From Ailurus styani (Eukaryota; Chordata; Mammalia; Carnivora; Ailuridae), in assembly GCA_002007465.1 (NCBI GenBank), contig LNAC01000036.1, positions 4,471,250-4,535,249 of the forward strand: a stretch of 64,000 nt of DNA. The letters are read 5' to 3'. Each line of letters begins with the position of its first letter. Position 1 is the stretch's first letter. Below the pieces are notes generated by a model, which ran no database searches, had not been told where the DNA came from, and saw only the letters and a list, made by a program, of their open reading frames with translations. Shown here piece after piece: positions 1 through 17,085 of the stretch. The position numbers and the translations under genes were made by a program.

Positions 1-1809
1 GGGGGAACGGCGGGGGAGAACTGCTCTGTCTGCACTGTTGGGCAGGGCGGCCTCGCGGGCGCTGGCCACTCGTGGCGGGACGTGGCGACCGCTGGCTCTC
101 GGGGCCTGTCCCCTGCCACAGCTGGTACGAGGGGCCTCGCACACATCGAGGCAAGCAACACCGAAATGCCCTCGGGCCGGGGGCCGCAGTCAGAGCTCGA
201 GGAGGGAGGGGGCTTACCGGGGGCGCCCCTCCCTGTAGGCGTTTGGCACTGGGGGCACGTCCTGGGCTTCCCGCGCCGCAGCCAGAGCTCCGTGCCTGCT
301 GGAACCGAGAAGCCCAGAGCCGTCGGCACGGGGCCCTTCCCGGCTCCGGAGCAGTCCGGGGGGCTGCACCGAGAGTCCAGGGATGGAGCTCAGAGCGGAG
401 GCGAGGAGAGCAGAGGGCTGGAGGAAGGAGCCAGAGGCCTCTCCAGGGGCACGTCTGATTCCCGACGCGGAGCCTGCCCTCCAAGCGCAGCGCCTGCCTG
501 GGCCGCTGGCTGGTGGCACTGGCCCAGGGAGGTTCCTGGGTGAGAGAGGCCAGCCGGGGCCTGGGTCACCAGCCACCCCACCCCTTTCTGCTCAGGAACC
601 TCCACAGCAAAGCCCCTCCAAGGCATCCTAGGACGCTCTCTCCAGAGAAGGGGGTGCCGGGTATGTGTCTGAGCCAGCCTGGCCCCCCATGGTGTACATT
701 CCAGCCTGAGTCCCACCCGCCTGTCCTCTGCCCCTGAGGGCTGGCAGGACACCACGGGTTTGGGACAAACTCTGGTTTCTTCACCAGGACAGAAGGAAGC
801 TGGGGCCTTGGCTGCAGGGGCCACATGAGCACCTGCCCGGGGACTCCGCAACCTAAGCACACGGTGCCTGAAGGGCCGCGCCTGCCATTGCTGAGCCGGA
901 TTCACTGCGAACTCCAGAAGGAAAAGCCTGTCTATGCACAATCTGGAGCAGCTGCCTGGAGGCCCAGGCAATGGAAGTGAACGGTCCCCCTTGAGCCTGC
1001 AAGCGCTGGGCTTAAGCCCCTCATCCCAGACAACACCAGAGCCACTTCCCCTCAGCCTCCCCGGCGGGGCTGCCTTCCTCCTGTTCCCTGACAGCCGTCT
1101 AGGCGCGGGACTCGACCCCTCCCACCATCAACCACATGCCTTGGCAATACCAGTCTCAGAAGCATTTCCAGACCCACGAGGAGTCAGGGAGGGGCTCCCC
1201 AGGAAGGCCACGGGACCCTCCAAGGGTGTGCAAGGACGGATGGCGCAGATTAGAAAGGGCTTGTGCCGGGGGCTGCGATCCAGGCGGTAGCAGGAGGGGG
1301 GCGCTCGCCAAGGTTAAGCCCTGGGACCCGCATGCGCTGGTGCGGTGCCACCCTGGCTTTTGGTGACGGAGCTGCCCTCTGCCAGACAGACCCCAGAAGG
1401 AGCTGAGCCGTGGCTCCCGCTGGCCCCACCCTGGCCAGTGCCGTGCCCCCCCGAGCCGTCCCCCCGCAGGAGGAGTCCCTGGGGCGTCGAGTATGAGTCA
1501 CCCAGGGTAGTGCGTGCCCGTCCTGGGCCAAACGGCGGCCAACCCCCACTCTCTCGCCAGGACAAAACCCTCAGAGATGAAGCGGAGGCCCGCGGGCGCT
1601 CAGTCCCCCTGCCAGCCCCCGGGTTACCACGCGCTCTGATGTCTGGGGAGCCGTGGCGGCTGTGCTCTCCTCCCTCCTCGCCGGCCGCGGGTGCTGCTTG
1701 GTCAAGTGCACAGAGCGGCTGCGCGGCCGCGGCGCTCTGGTTCCGGGCGGGGGTGGGGCAGCAGGCCGGGCGGGGAGGTGGGCAGCCGGGGGTGGGGCGA
1801 GGCAGGGGC
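1..1809 (-). other. GNAO1: GNAO1 GoB 3' UTR region (intron for GoA transcripts)
   Basis: This stretch lies directly downstream of the GoB stop codon on the minus strand, so it should be 3' untranslated sequence of GoB mRNA and intron for transcripts that use exons 7A/8A. It is very GC-rich, with CpG-dense patches at about 1-500 and 1680-1860. I find no AATAAA or ATTAAA on the minus strand anywhere in it, so the GoB poly(A) site is either left of the window or uses a variant signal. No exon resembling 7A or 8A was found here. Open frames on both strands look like by-products of high GC. Confidence 0.55.
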
Positions 1810-1997
1810 TCAGTAGAGGCCGCAGCCCCGCAGGTTTTTGGCAATGATGACGTCCGTCACGGCGTCAAAGACAAACTGGATGTTGTTGGTGTCGGTGGCA
1901 CAGGTGACGTGAGTGTAGATCTCCTTGTGGGCGGACTTGTTCTTGCTCTCGTACTGGGCCTGGATGTAAGCCACCGCTTCCGTGAAGGCACTGGGGC
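1810..1997 (-). CDS. GNAO1: GNAO1 exon 8B, GoB-specific last coding exon
   Basis: This is the terminal coding exon of the GoB splice form of G protein alpha-o. The minus strand has an acceptor ending 'ctctcccacag' at 1998-1999. The exon then completes split codon Gly293 and reads residues 294-354 to a TGA at 1810-1812. Visible features are the beta6-alpha5 TCAT motif (residues 324-327), which contacts the guanine base, and the alpha5 C-terminus ending CGLY. Cys351, four residues from the end, is the family's pertussis-toxin ADP-ribosylation site, and this tail is what receptors recognise. The segment beginning [12 protein letters not shown] and the '[10 protein letters not shown]' ending fit GoB rather than GoA, whose tail reads '[10 protein letters not shown]'. 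Phase matches exon 7B exactly. Identification is very secure; assignment to the B form is from remembered family sequences. Confidence 0.96.
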
Positions 1998-3487
1998 CTG
2001 TGGGAGAGAGCAGGTGCAGCCTTGAGCCGAGGCCGCCGCGGGCCCCGGCCTCCCCGCGACAACCCCGACGGCACAGCCTGATTGGAGGGGGCGTGAAATC
2101 AAGTCTGTGGTTCACGTCCAGTTTGAAAATAACGAAGCAAAAGAGCAAAGCTCCGGGGCCTCCTCTGTATCAAGGGTGAGTCCCGTGTCACAGAACTGCT
2201 GTTTTCCTTTCGAGTCTGAACCCACTGATTCCTGCTGCGAGGGTTGCTTCGTACCGTGGGTCCTGCTCAGAGAGGCGGGCCCCGGGCTGATGCAGCCCGC
2301 AAGGCCTGTCCCCCCATGTCACCTCCCTTGGCCATTGCTGGGTGCCCGTGAGCCGCCCTGGCCTTCCTGCTCCTCCTGCTGCCCCTTGCTTTCTCCGGGT
2401 CGCTATCAGGGGTTAACAGCTGCCCGGCTCTGCGGCCGGGGGAGAGGGGGTGCTGTGCTGCCCCAGGTGAGTCCAGGGACAGGTGTTTCAGGAGAGCACC
2501 TGCTGTCCGGCGAGAAACAGAACAGGACTCCCGACTTTGCACTGAAGCCCCCAAGGGCTCCGGGAGCCTGGGCCAAGGCCTGGTAGGGCCACCACCACCC
2601 GCTGAGGGCAGGCAGGGAGTGGGGCTGGATCTTAGAGCCACAGTGCGGGGCTGGGGAGGAGCCTGGGAGGGGCATATCTGGAAGGGGGTCCCGGCCCCTC
2701 AGATACATGGGCACATGGGCCTGGCCTCGAAGGTCTGCCCGAGCACAGCAACTTCTGAAATCAGGGCTGGAGGTGTGGGAGAGTGTCCCTGGGACCTAGG
2801 GGTCATCACTCAGCCCTCCTCAGCCCCAGACCGCCGTGGGGACTGACCCATCCTGCCTGCTTCTGCTGTACCACAGGCCACAGTCCAGGTCACCGAGGGC
2901 AGGATCCACAAACCCTCCAATTCGTGGCTAAGAGGAGGCTGGTGGCCATGAGGGCCTTGTCCGTCTCTGGTCGCATGATACTGGGGGCCTGGCCTCTGGG
3001 GTACTCAGCCTGGCCTTGAGGGAGGGGGAGACCATACTGCTTGCTGGCCCCCCATCTACTCTCAGGGAAGTGGGGTTCAGCCTGGGGACTCCCCTGAGAG
3101 GCCTGCCCAACTGGGACTCTGCCCCTGCCCTGTGCTTTCCAGGCCGGGAGCTGGTCAGGCTGGGAGACCCCCATTTCTCCACCCACTCACCCCTCTGGGC
3201 AGGCTATGACTACCTGGAAAAGCCGGTGGGCCCCCTTTCCGGCCACCTTTGCTGGCACATGGGGCCCTGGTCAGGCTGTCCTCCCTGGCTGTCCATACAT
3301 CCCACAGCTGGGCAAACCAGGGCAACAGCATCAGAGGCGCCTCTGACCTCCTCGGCCCCTCTGCAGGGAGCCCAGGGTCTCTGTTGCCCGAGAAGCTCTG
3401 TGATTGCCCACGGTCACTCGCCACGTGTAAGAGCGCGTACGGGAGGGGCTGTCACGGGGCTTGTGAGGTACACTCACAACGACAACA

Positions 3488-3690
3488 GGCCCAGCAAGTG
3501 TTCAGTGAGCACCTACTATGTGCCAGCTGCCACGCTAAGTTCTCCACGCTCATTAGCTCACTCTAAATCCCGAGGGAGGGCCGGGGAATCCCGGGGATTA
3601 CATAACCTGCTCTGAGCGGCAGAGCTAGGCGTGACCTCGGCCTGCCCGACCTGAAGCCCCCGCTTTTAAGCCCTTTATCACCCGGGCGCT
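3488..3690 (+). repeat. MIR SINE
   Basis: The 'gagcacctactatgtgccag' segment, a following 'cattagctcactctaaatcc' segment and a 'cataacctgctctgagcggc' tail match the order of an ancient tRNA-derived MIR element, with part of the middle missing. Boundaries are approximate. Confidence 0.7.
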
Positions 3691-3701
3691 GTCACCTCAC
3701 T

Positions 3702-3825
3702 GATAATCTGTGTTTACAGATGACCAAGCCGAGGATCCAGGAGGGAGCCGAGCGCCCACAGCTCGTGCGTGCCAGAACCGGGGTTCTAGGCGGGCTTCCC
3801 CTGACCGCTCAGCCTGCCTCCTGAC
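3702..3825 (+). repeat. MIR SINE, 3' half
   Basis: A second MIR-like piece ('tttacagatgaccaagccga', then 'cagaaccggggttctaggcg') follows directly after the first in the same orientation. It may be a separate partial copy or a rearranged part of the previous one. Confidence 0.5.
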
Positions 3826-3953
3826 AGCACGTTCGTGGGGACGGCGGCAGGGGGACGGGGGGCGTCCTTGTTTTGTGTTGGATCCTTCCTCACAGAACGC
3901 TGTGCCTCCTGGAGCGGTGAAGGCCGACTGGGCTAGGCCAAGGGGCTCCCTCA

Positions 3954-7894
<3,941 letters not shown>

Positions 7895-8024
7895 CGTGGT
7901 CTCGTCTTCATGGAGCACCTGGTCGTAGCCGCTGAGTGCGACGCAGAAGATGATGGCTGTGACGTCCTCGAAGCAGTGAATCCACTTCTTGCGTTCAGAT
8001 CGCTGGCCCCCAACGTCGAACAGC
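7895..8024 (-). CDS. GNAO1: GNAO1 exon 6, switch II and GTPase glutamine
   Basis: This 130-nt constitutive exon completes Arg198 and reads Leu199 to Thr241. It opens with the G3 motif DVGGQ (residues 201-205). Asp201 helps coordinate Mg2+, Gly203 drives the switch II change on GTP binding, and Gln205 is the catalytic residue for hydrolysis. Arg209 follows in 'RSERKKW'. The stretch '[20 protein letters not shown]' is typical of the Gi/Go class. Splice sites are clean: acceptor 'tctccctcccag' at 8025-8026 and donor ACG|GTGAGT at 7893-7894. It is shared by GoA and GoB, and its end is the branch point of alternative splicing. In human GNAO1 this exon carries well-known encephalopathy codons (Gly203, Arg209); both are intact here. 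Confidence 0.98.
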
Positions 8025-10133
<2,109 letters not shown>

Positions 10134-10261
10134 TCACCTTCTCAGAGAGCCTCTAACTCAGACCAAGGGCTGCGTGTGCAGGTCCAGGGGCGGTGCATTT
10201 AGAGAAGGTCAGACTCTTACACAGGGGCCATTAGTTACATTTGACTCTTCACGTGTGAGAT

Positions 10262-10395
10262 CATGTTTCATCCTTAATTGCCCTGAATTATATGAACCGT
10301 TTTATAGATTAGAAAACTGAGGGCCAACAAAGGTAAGGACCTTGCCCAGCTGTGAGCCGGGGCTCGAACCCAGACATCTGGTCTACCCCCTAACA
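10262..10395 (+). repeat. MIR SINE, 3' part
   Basis: 'tttatagattagaaaactga', 'aaggaccttgcccagctgtg' and 'ccggggctcgaacccagaca' appear in MIR order. Boundaries are approximate. Confidence 0.75.
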
Positions 10396-13338
10396 GTACT
10401 CCCAAGTGCTGCCCGGAGGCCACTGGGCATCCGCCCGTGTTTCCAGACTTGCTTAGGGTCTACGAGGGTGTCGCCCCGTCTTCCCATCTGACATCCTTAG
10501 AAGAGAGGCTCGGAGGAGATACGGCCATGGGGATGGGACCCATGTCCCGGCTTCAGGGCTCTTTCCACATCACCACTGGCTCTGGAGACAGACCATGTCT
10601 TTGCACTTTATCCAACCCGACGGAAAGACTTTGGGGCCTGTATGGGTTAGGTCTGAGCCCAAAGTGGGGGTGGAATCTGGAAAACCAGGAAGGAGAGAGG
10701 TGGGCCAGGCCTGAAGGACCACACACAGCCCACAGGGGAGGAGCCCTGAGGGTCCAAGCCCCAGGAAAATATGGGGTCCCAGGTTGCATGTGGAGGGGCT
10801 TCGTTGGCACTAGCCATGGGACCTGTGGGGGTCGGTTTCTCAGCCTGAGGATGTTCATGGGGCTGGAGGGGGAACGGTAAACCAATAATCCAGACCCCCC
10901 TCAAATCCTTGTGAAGATTTTCCCTAAAGAAATAAAACTGAATGAGGGATTCCCAGGCATAGGAGGCGTAAGCTTGAAGTCACATTGCTAGAAAAGGGAC
11001 CCTGCTAGGATTTGAGCCTGGATGTGCCTGACCCCAGGTACCGTGCTCTTCAGCGGGCCTCCGGGCCTGGACCCGGGAGCTCCGGCTGCCTCAGCAGCTC
11101 CTGACCAGGCCCCTGGGAGTGTCTGGGCTCTGCGCTCAGCCCAGAGGAGCCCCTCCCAGCCTGTCCCCATCCTCCTAACCCCTCCGGGCGTGACCCCTCG
11201 CACCGCCCTCACCCCCTGCCCTACTCCCACTGCCTCCGCTTAGGAGCCCTGCTGGTTTTGAAATGACCCTCGTTCTGTTGTCTCCAGCTGGACACCAGGA
11301 CTGGGGCGTCTCTGGCCTTGGCCCCCCCTACCCTCCACAATCCCAGCCAGGGAAACCTCTTTGAGAGAGGAAATCTGGCTCTCTTGTCTCTCTGTGCTGG
11401 CTGAGCCTCACACAGGGACATGGCCAAGGTTGGGGGAGGGTGAGCGAGTGGGAGGGGCACCTATTTGCACCCCCCCACCGGCCATTGCGCTGGGTGCTGG
11501 GATGAGGCAACGAACACGACCGATACAGTCCCCAGAGCCTACATGTGTGTGCGTGCACACGCGCGTGAGAGATAATTAGTAGTTCAGATCTAGAACATGT
11601 CAGGAGGAAAGACGGAGGCAGTTGGTAAGGAGGAGGTCCGAGGAGGATTGCTCTTGGACAGAGGGGGGCTGTGGAAGGCAGGATGACCCTGGAGTGGAGG
11701 CTGAGGGGAGCAGGGGTGAGCTTCTCCCCTTGCAGGCAGAGGCCACCGTGGGGCGGTGGAGGAGCCTGGGATGCAGGCCCTGGGCAGGGGTGGGGTGGTG
11801 GGAGGCACCAGTCCGGGGCAGGAGGAGGGAGCTGGGGGACTGGAGTGGGGTGATGGAGGCAAGAGTGGGGTGCAGCTTGTAGGCCCTTGGGCTTTCACGC
11901 TGAGTGAGATGGGAAGCTTCTGGAAGGTTCTGATGAAGAGTGTGGGAACAAGCAGTCTGCTGCTGTAAGGAGGGCAGATTGGGAGGGAGGAGCAGGGACA
12001 CCTGTTGGGAGGTTGCTGCACCCCTGCAGGTGAGAGGCAGCTGTGCTGGGGCCGGGGGAGGCGGGACGTGGGAGGCAGAGCCCATTAAAGTCACCTCCTC
12101 GTGGCAGGACGAAGCTGCTCTTAGTGGGAAGAAGAGAGGGGCAGAGCGGGTTTGGGGGAGGGTGGGAGCCGGGGACAGTGGCACATATTAATTTGAGAAG
12201 GCTGAGATGTCCGAATGGACACGGCAGAGACAGGAGGGAGGGCCGGGCTGGCCCCAGATGAGGGAGATTTGTGGGGGCGTGTGAGGAATTGAGGGCGAGG
12301 GGGCTGGAGAAGCTCACCCAGGCCCTCAGCGTGGACTGAAGAGGTTCAAGGGCTCCAGGCACGGGCAGAAAGTGGGGAGGGGGTGCGCGTGGAGGCGCTA
12401 CAAGGAGGGGGCCGAGAGCCTGCGCCGTCTCAGCGGAGGCTGTGCTCCAGAGAGAGGGCAGGAGAAGAAACAGTTGTAACCAGACCATGAACTAGCTTGT
12501 CCAGCCCCTGCCTGGACGCGCTCCGGCCTCTGGGCCCCGGGGCATCATCCGGAGGGTCAGAGGGAGAGCCAGCCCTAACCACAGAGGCCTGCGTGCAGGG
12601 AGCCTGGTAGCACCGGCCACCTCCCTGTCCCCTCAGGGCCCTGGTGTCCTCACCTGCTAGGGGAGGGGATCGGGCTGGGGGACCTGGTGAAGGGCTCTGG
12701 GCCTTTGGGAGCCACTCACACCATCCCCCCGGCATTGGGCCCCGAGACGGCCCTGTGGGGCTCCCTCTCCCTCTGTCTCTCTCTGTCACAACAAACCCAC
12801 TATTAACTGTTTTGTGTATCGCATCCGGGTTTCTGTCAGAAAAGGGGATCTGGCTGCTAAGACCAGGATCGCAGAGCCACCCTGGACCAGGAAAGGTTCA
12901 AGGCCCTGCTTTACCTGACTGCTGTGGGTTCCTGCCCTTGTCGGCCCCGGGACCCTGTCCCAGAGACAAGCACACAGAGAGAAGGAGCCAGGTTTCCTCG
13001 GCTGATTTGGTGGGAGGTTGACAATTGTTGACTCAAGCTTCTTACTTAAAATTATAAAGGTAACCACCAGAAGAACCATAGGTAATCCCTTAACTAGCAA
13101 GAAACTCATCGTGGAAGTGGGGCAGAGACATGGGAAGCAGGCTGGTGAGCGGAAACCCTCCAATTCCATCCTGGAGGCCACTAAATACTATCTACGACCG
13201 GTGGGAGGGTGAGGTTTCCCTGGACAACGCTGGGACAGAAAGATGGAAATAGTTACAGGCTGGAGGGGGACGCGCCTGGGAGAAGGAGTTTACTATTAAT
13301 TTTATACCTCTCTGTAGTGTTAAAATTTTTTTTGGAGA

Positions 13339-13532
13339 GGTGCCTGGGTGGCTCAGTCGTTAAGCATCTGCCTTCTGCTCAAGTCATGATCCCAGGGTCC
13401 TGGGCTCCCTGGGACCCCACATCGGGCTCCCTGCTTAGTGAGAAGCCTGCTTCTCCCTTTCTCACTCCCCCTGCTTGTGTTCCCTCTCTCGCTGTGTCTC
13501 TCTCTGTCGAATAAACAAAATCTTAAAAAAAA
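13339..13532 (+). mobile_element. CAN SINE (SINEC), older type
   Basis: A tRNA-Lys-derived carnivore SINE read on the plus strand. It shows the head 'gtgcctgggtggctcagtcg', box B-like 'gatcccagggtcctgggctc', a pyrimidine-rich tail with 'ccctgcttgtgttccctctc', and an A-rich end after 'gaataaacaaaatctt'. Divergence from the young copies in this window indicates an older subfamily. Confidence 0.93.
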
Positions 13533-14019
13533 TTTTTTTTTCTTTGCAATGTATTTAGGTTATAGTTAAATGGACAACAATTTAAGTGGAGACCACTATT
13601 TGATGGCCCGAGGGGACCGGGGGGGATGGGAAGGCCCGGGACGGGGGCCCAGCAGGGGCAGGGAAGCTGTCCCCCTCTACCCCCCTGAACGGCTCAGGGG
13701 GACGACCTGGGTCCGCTGGAGGAGTGATTTGAGCGTGCACCAGCAGGTGTGGACACAAACCCCCGGGCTCACACCCCTCCCCACCGTGGTGTCCCTGGGG
13801 GCTCCTCAGGGCCCAGGGCCCGGCTCTGTACCACCAGGGACTCTGAGGACCTAGCGTTCACCGGGTAGACAGTCTAGGTGTGCAGAAACGAGGATGCTCT
13901 GGCCTTACTCAAGTCCCTAGTTTAGTAGCTGTCATCGTGGCCGACGGAAATGGCCCAACGTACATGAGCGAGTGCCATTTTCTGGGCCCTTGCCTCTGCG
14001 ACACCAGCAGGGGGTAGGC

Positions 14020-14242
14020 CAGGGTTTCTCAGGCCCAGCACTACTGGCGTTTTGGTCCAGATGATTCCTTGCTGTGGAGGGCCGTCTTATGCACTGCAGG
14101 ACGCTCGGCTGCACCCCTGGCCTCTTTCCACTAGATGCCAGCACCACCCTCCAAGTCGGACCGTCAAGACTACCTCCAGACATTGCCAAATGTCTCCTGC
14201 AGGGAGAGTGGTCCCGGCAGAGCAGCAGGGGTGAGGACCGCT
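14020..14242 (+). mobile_element. MER20-like hAT-Charlie DNA element
   Basis: About 223 bp starting 'cagggtttctcaggcccagc' and ending near 'gtgaggaccgctg', which form imperfect terminal inverted repeats. The interior 'ctactggcgttttggtccag' and 'cagacattgccaaatgtctc' match my memory of MER20, a non-autonomous hAT-Charlie element of placental mammals. The family name is from memory. Confidence 0.7.
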
Positions 14243-15109
14243 GAATCGGATCAGCGGTGGAGCACACATGTCCTCAGACGGCGTGTTTGAGCCCAGAGGC
14301 TCGCACTGACAACCTGGGCACAAGACCGCAAAAGTGGGGTGTGGTCCCAGCGTCTCCAGGACAGAAGACCTGTCCGCAGCCAGCGCGGACCATTCCCGGG
14401 GGCGTGGAGCCCCCGATCTAAGGAACAAGGGCATGTAGCCTTAGGGACGCTGAAATGACAGAGCGCTGTCCCAGGAAAAGCCCCCACAGGCCACTTTCTC
14501 TGTCTCCCCCTTCGTCCCCCTTTCAGCCTCTCTGGCTTCCACCAAGCCTCTGCCCTCGCCTTCACTCCCCCTTCTCTCTTTTCCTTTCCTTCCCCACATT
14601 TGGTTATAACGTACTATCAAAGATATGTTCGATTCTATCCTAATTTCCTTAGTCTTAATTAAAATATTCATTTCAAAGATAGAGAAATGGAACGTTTATT
14701 TCCTCTAAAATGAAACAAAAATGGCATCATGTCAACTATTTTCTGCTATATGGCTCTTGATTTGTACTTATGGGGTCAGGGCTTCTCTGGAGGGAAAAAG
14801 TTGTTAGAACACAGACCTTCCTTCTGGAGTGCCAGGCCCTGTCCAGGGCAAGGTGGTGACCGGCCCCGCACTCTCGGAGCCCTACGGTTCGCTGTCTCTT
14901 GTGTGCTCGGCCTCCCCGGCCCCGTCCTTACCCAGGGGGTGCGAGGGAAGCCCTTTCCCTCTCCTTCCCGACACCTTTCCTGACACCCGTGGCAGAAGGT
15001 GCCCCGGCAGTTCTGACCTCAGCCGAGGCCCCCTCCCCGCGCGCCCGCCCCCACCTCCACGCCGGCCTCCGTGCCCTGCTGGCGGCTGCCCCGGCCCCGA
15101 GACACTCAC

Positions 15110-15333
<224 letters not shown>

Positions 15334-15852
15334 CTAGGGCAGCCCGCGGTCTGCTCGGGGAGGCGGGCCACTAGACACAGTGTGGACACGGTCTGGGGGA
15401 CGAGAGACATCGGGGCCTTCTGCCTGTCCCAGCGACTTTCCAGCGCGGCGGTTTCGACCAGTGCACCGCAGCCTGAGCGTCTCCTGTGGGCAGGAGGGGA
15501 GCGGACAGGGCTCAGTCCTCCACCCACCGGCTCAACCAAGACAGCCCTGCTTTCATCTCTTTTGAAAACTGGGGTTTTGCAGAGTATTTGTTTTTTTGAA
15601 AAAAAAAAAATCAAAGTTCTTGACTAAGTAATTTTTTCTACTTCTTACCCAGGTGGAGCAAAGTCCCTGGAATTGGGCAAATCAGGGAGAGGGACATTTT
15701 GGTTACTTGGGAATTCTAGGCAGCTGAGGGATGGGCCCCAGGGGAGCTGTGTCTTGGGGGACAGAGCACGAAGAGGCTGGTTCTCCAGTTATGTCAATAT
15801 GCAATGTCAAGGGCTTAGACCCCCAGCTGGTCCAAAGCTAAAACTTAATTTT

Positions 15853-16039
15853 TTAAAAAAGATTTTATTTATTTATTTGAGGGGAGGGGGAGGGACAGAG
15901 GGAGAGAGAGAGAAACCCAAGCAGAATCCGTGCTGAGTAAGGAGCATGACGCAGGGCTTGATCTCATGACGCTGAGATCGTGACCTGAGCCAAAATCAAG
16001 AGTCAGCTGCTTAACCGAATGAGCCAACCAGGAGCCCCC
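15853..16039 (-). mobile_element. CAN SINE, older type
   Basis: A minus-strand carnivore SINE: A-rich tail at the low-coordinate side ('aaaaaagattttatttattt'), tRNA-related head at the high side ('aaccgaatgagccaaccagg'). It is flanked by 13-bp near-perfect duplications at 15840-15852 and 16040-16052 ('aaaacttaatttt' and 'aaaagttaatttt'). Confidence 0.93.
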
Positions 16040-16954
16040 AAAAGTTAATTTTACTAATTTTTAGTTACTTATTTGCCATTGACCTGTGGTCTACCTCTCC
16101 CTGGGGGCCAGAGAGGCCCTGTCCTGGTTAAACAAGCGAAGGGTAGAGACATGAATAAAGAGATAGGGAGTTTGCCTTTCTCTGCCTCTCTCCCCAGCCT
16201 CCTTCGTCGGACGGGCTGTGGTTACCGCAGGGTGCACCGTGGAGGCTGTGACTGCTGCGCTCGCACAAACAGGATGGCACAACGAGCATGCGTCTTCCCC
16301 CTTCCCTTTCTCTGGGATACCACACAGGGTCACCGTTTGCAGAGATGACGGGTCGTATGTGTGTCACACCCAGACCGGGAAGGCAGTGATCTCTGAAGAC
16401 TCAGAGGCTCCTGGTGCAGTCGCAGGGCCTCCCCGGTCCCAGCACCTTGCACACACATGCAGCACTTCACAGCCTACGAAGCACGCTCCTGGGCGCACAC
16501 ACACACACACGAGCGCCTGCTGGAGGGGTGGTGGGAGGCTGCAGTAATGGGCCTGGCTCTCCACCTGTCTGGGCCCACATGCCCTTTGCCTCCCATCAGT
16601 GCAGTTCCTGCCCCCTGGACGCAGAACACAGTTCCTCTGTCCCTGACAGTGAGCAGCTGTGGGCCACGCTCCGGCCCATATAAGGATGTGGAAGTTCCCC
16701 GGCCTGTCCTTCCAAAGTCTTGCACAGCCCCGTTTGTCCTGCGGGGCCTCCCCTATCATCATGAACACGCCCGGGCTCCCCCGTTCACCCCAGCACGAGG
16801 ATGGGGGACACACGGAGCACAGCGGAGCCACCCTGGGTCTCTGATCCCCAGCTGAACTCCTGCCCCACGAAAAGAAATAATTGCTATTGCAAGTGACTGA
16901 GTTAGGGAAGGTTTCTTCGTACTGTTGTGGCCATCACTAACTAGTACAGTAGCC

Positions 16955-17085
16955 ACTGTGTTACTGTCCCCATTTTACAGGTCAGGAAACTGAGGGCCAG
17001 AGAGAGGAAGGCACTCACCTGTGCTCACAGGTGGGAAGTGCTAGAGCTGGGACTCGACATCAGGAGGCTCCGACCCCAAGGCCAG
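16955..17085 (+). repeat. MIR SINE, 3' part
   Basis: 'cccattttacaggtcaggaa', 'actgagggccagagagagga' and 'gctagagctgggactcgaca' occur in MIR order. The copy ends in a run like the MIR 3' end. Confidence 0.75.

Noticed and set aside
390..971. 193-codon minus-strand open frame
   Set aside because: No domain or start context; such frames are expected in CpG-rich DNA with few stop codons. It lies in the GoB 3' region.
16493..16512. Short CA repeat, and similar GT/CA runs near 11.54 and 21.60 kb
   Set aside because: Too short to be informative as separate features.
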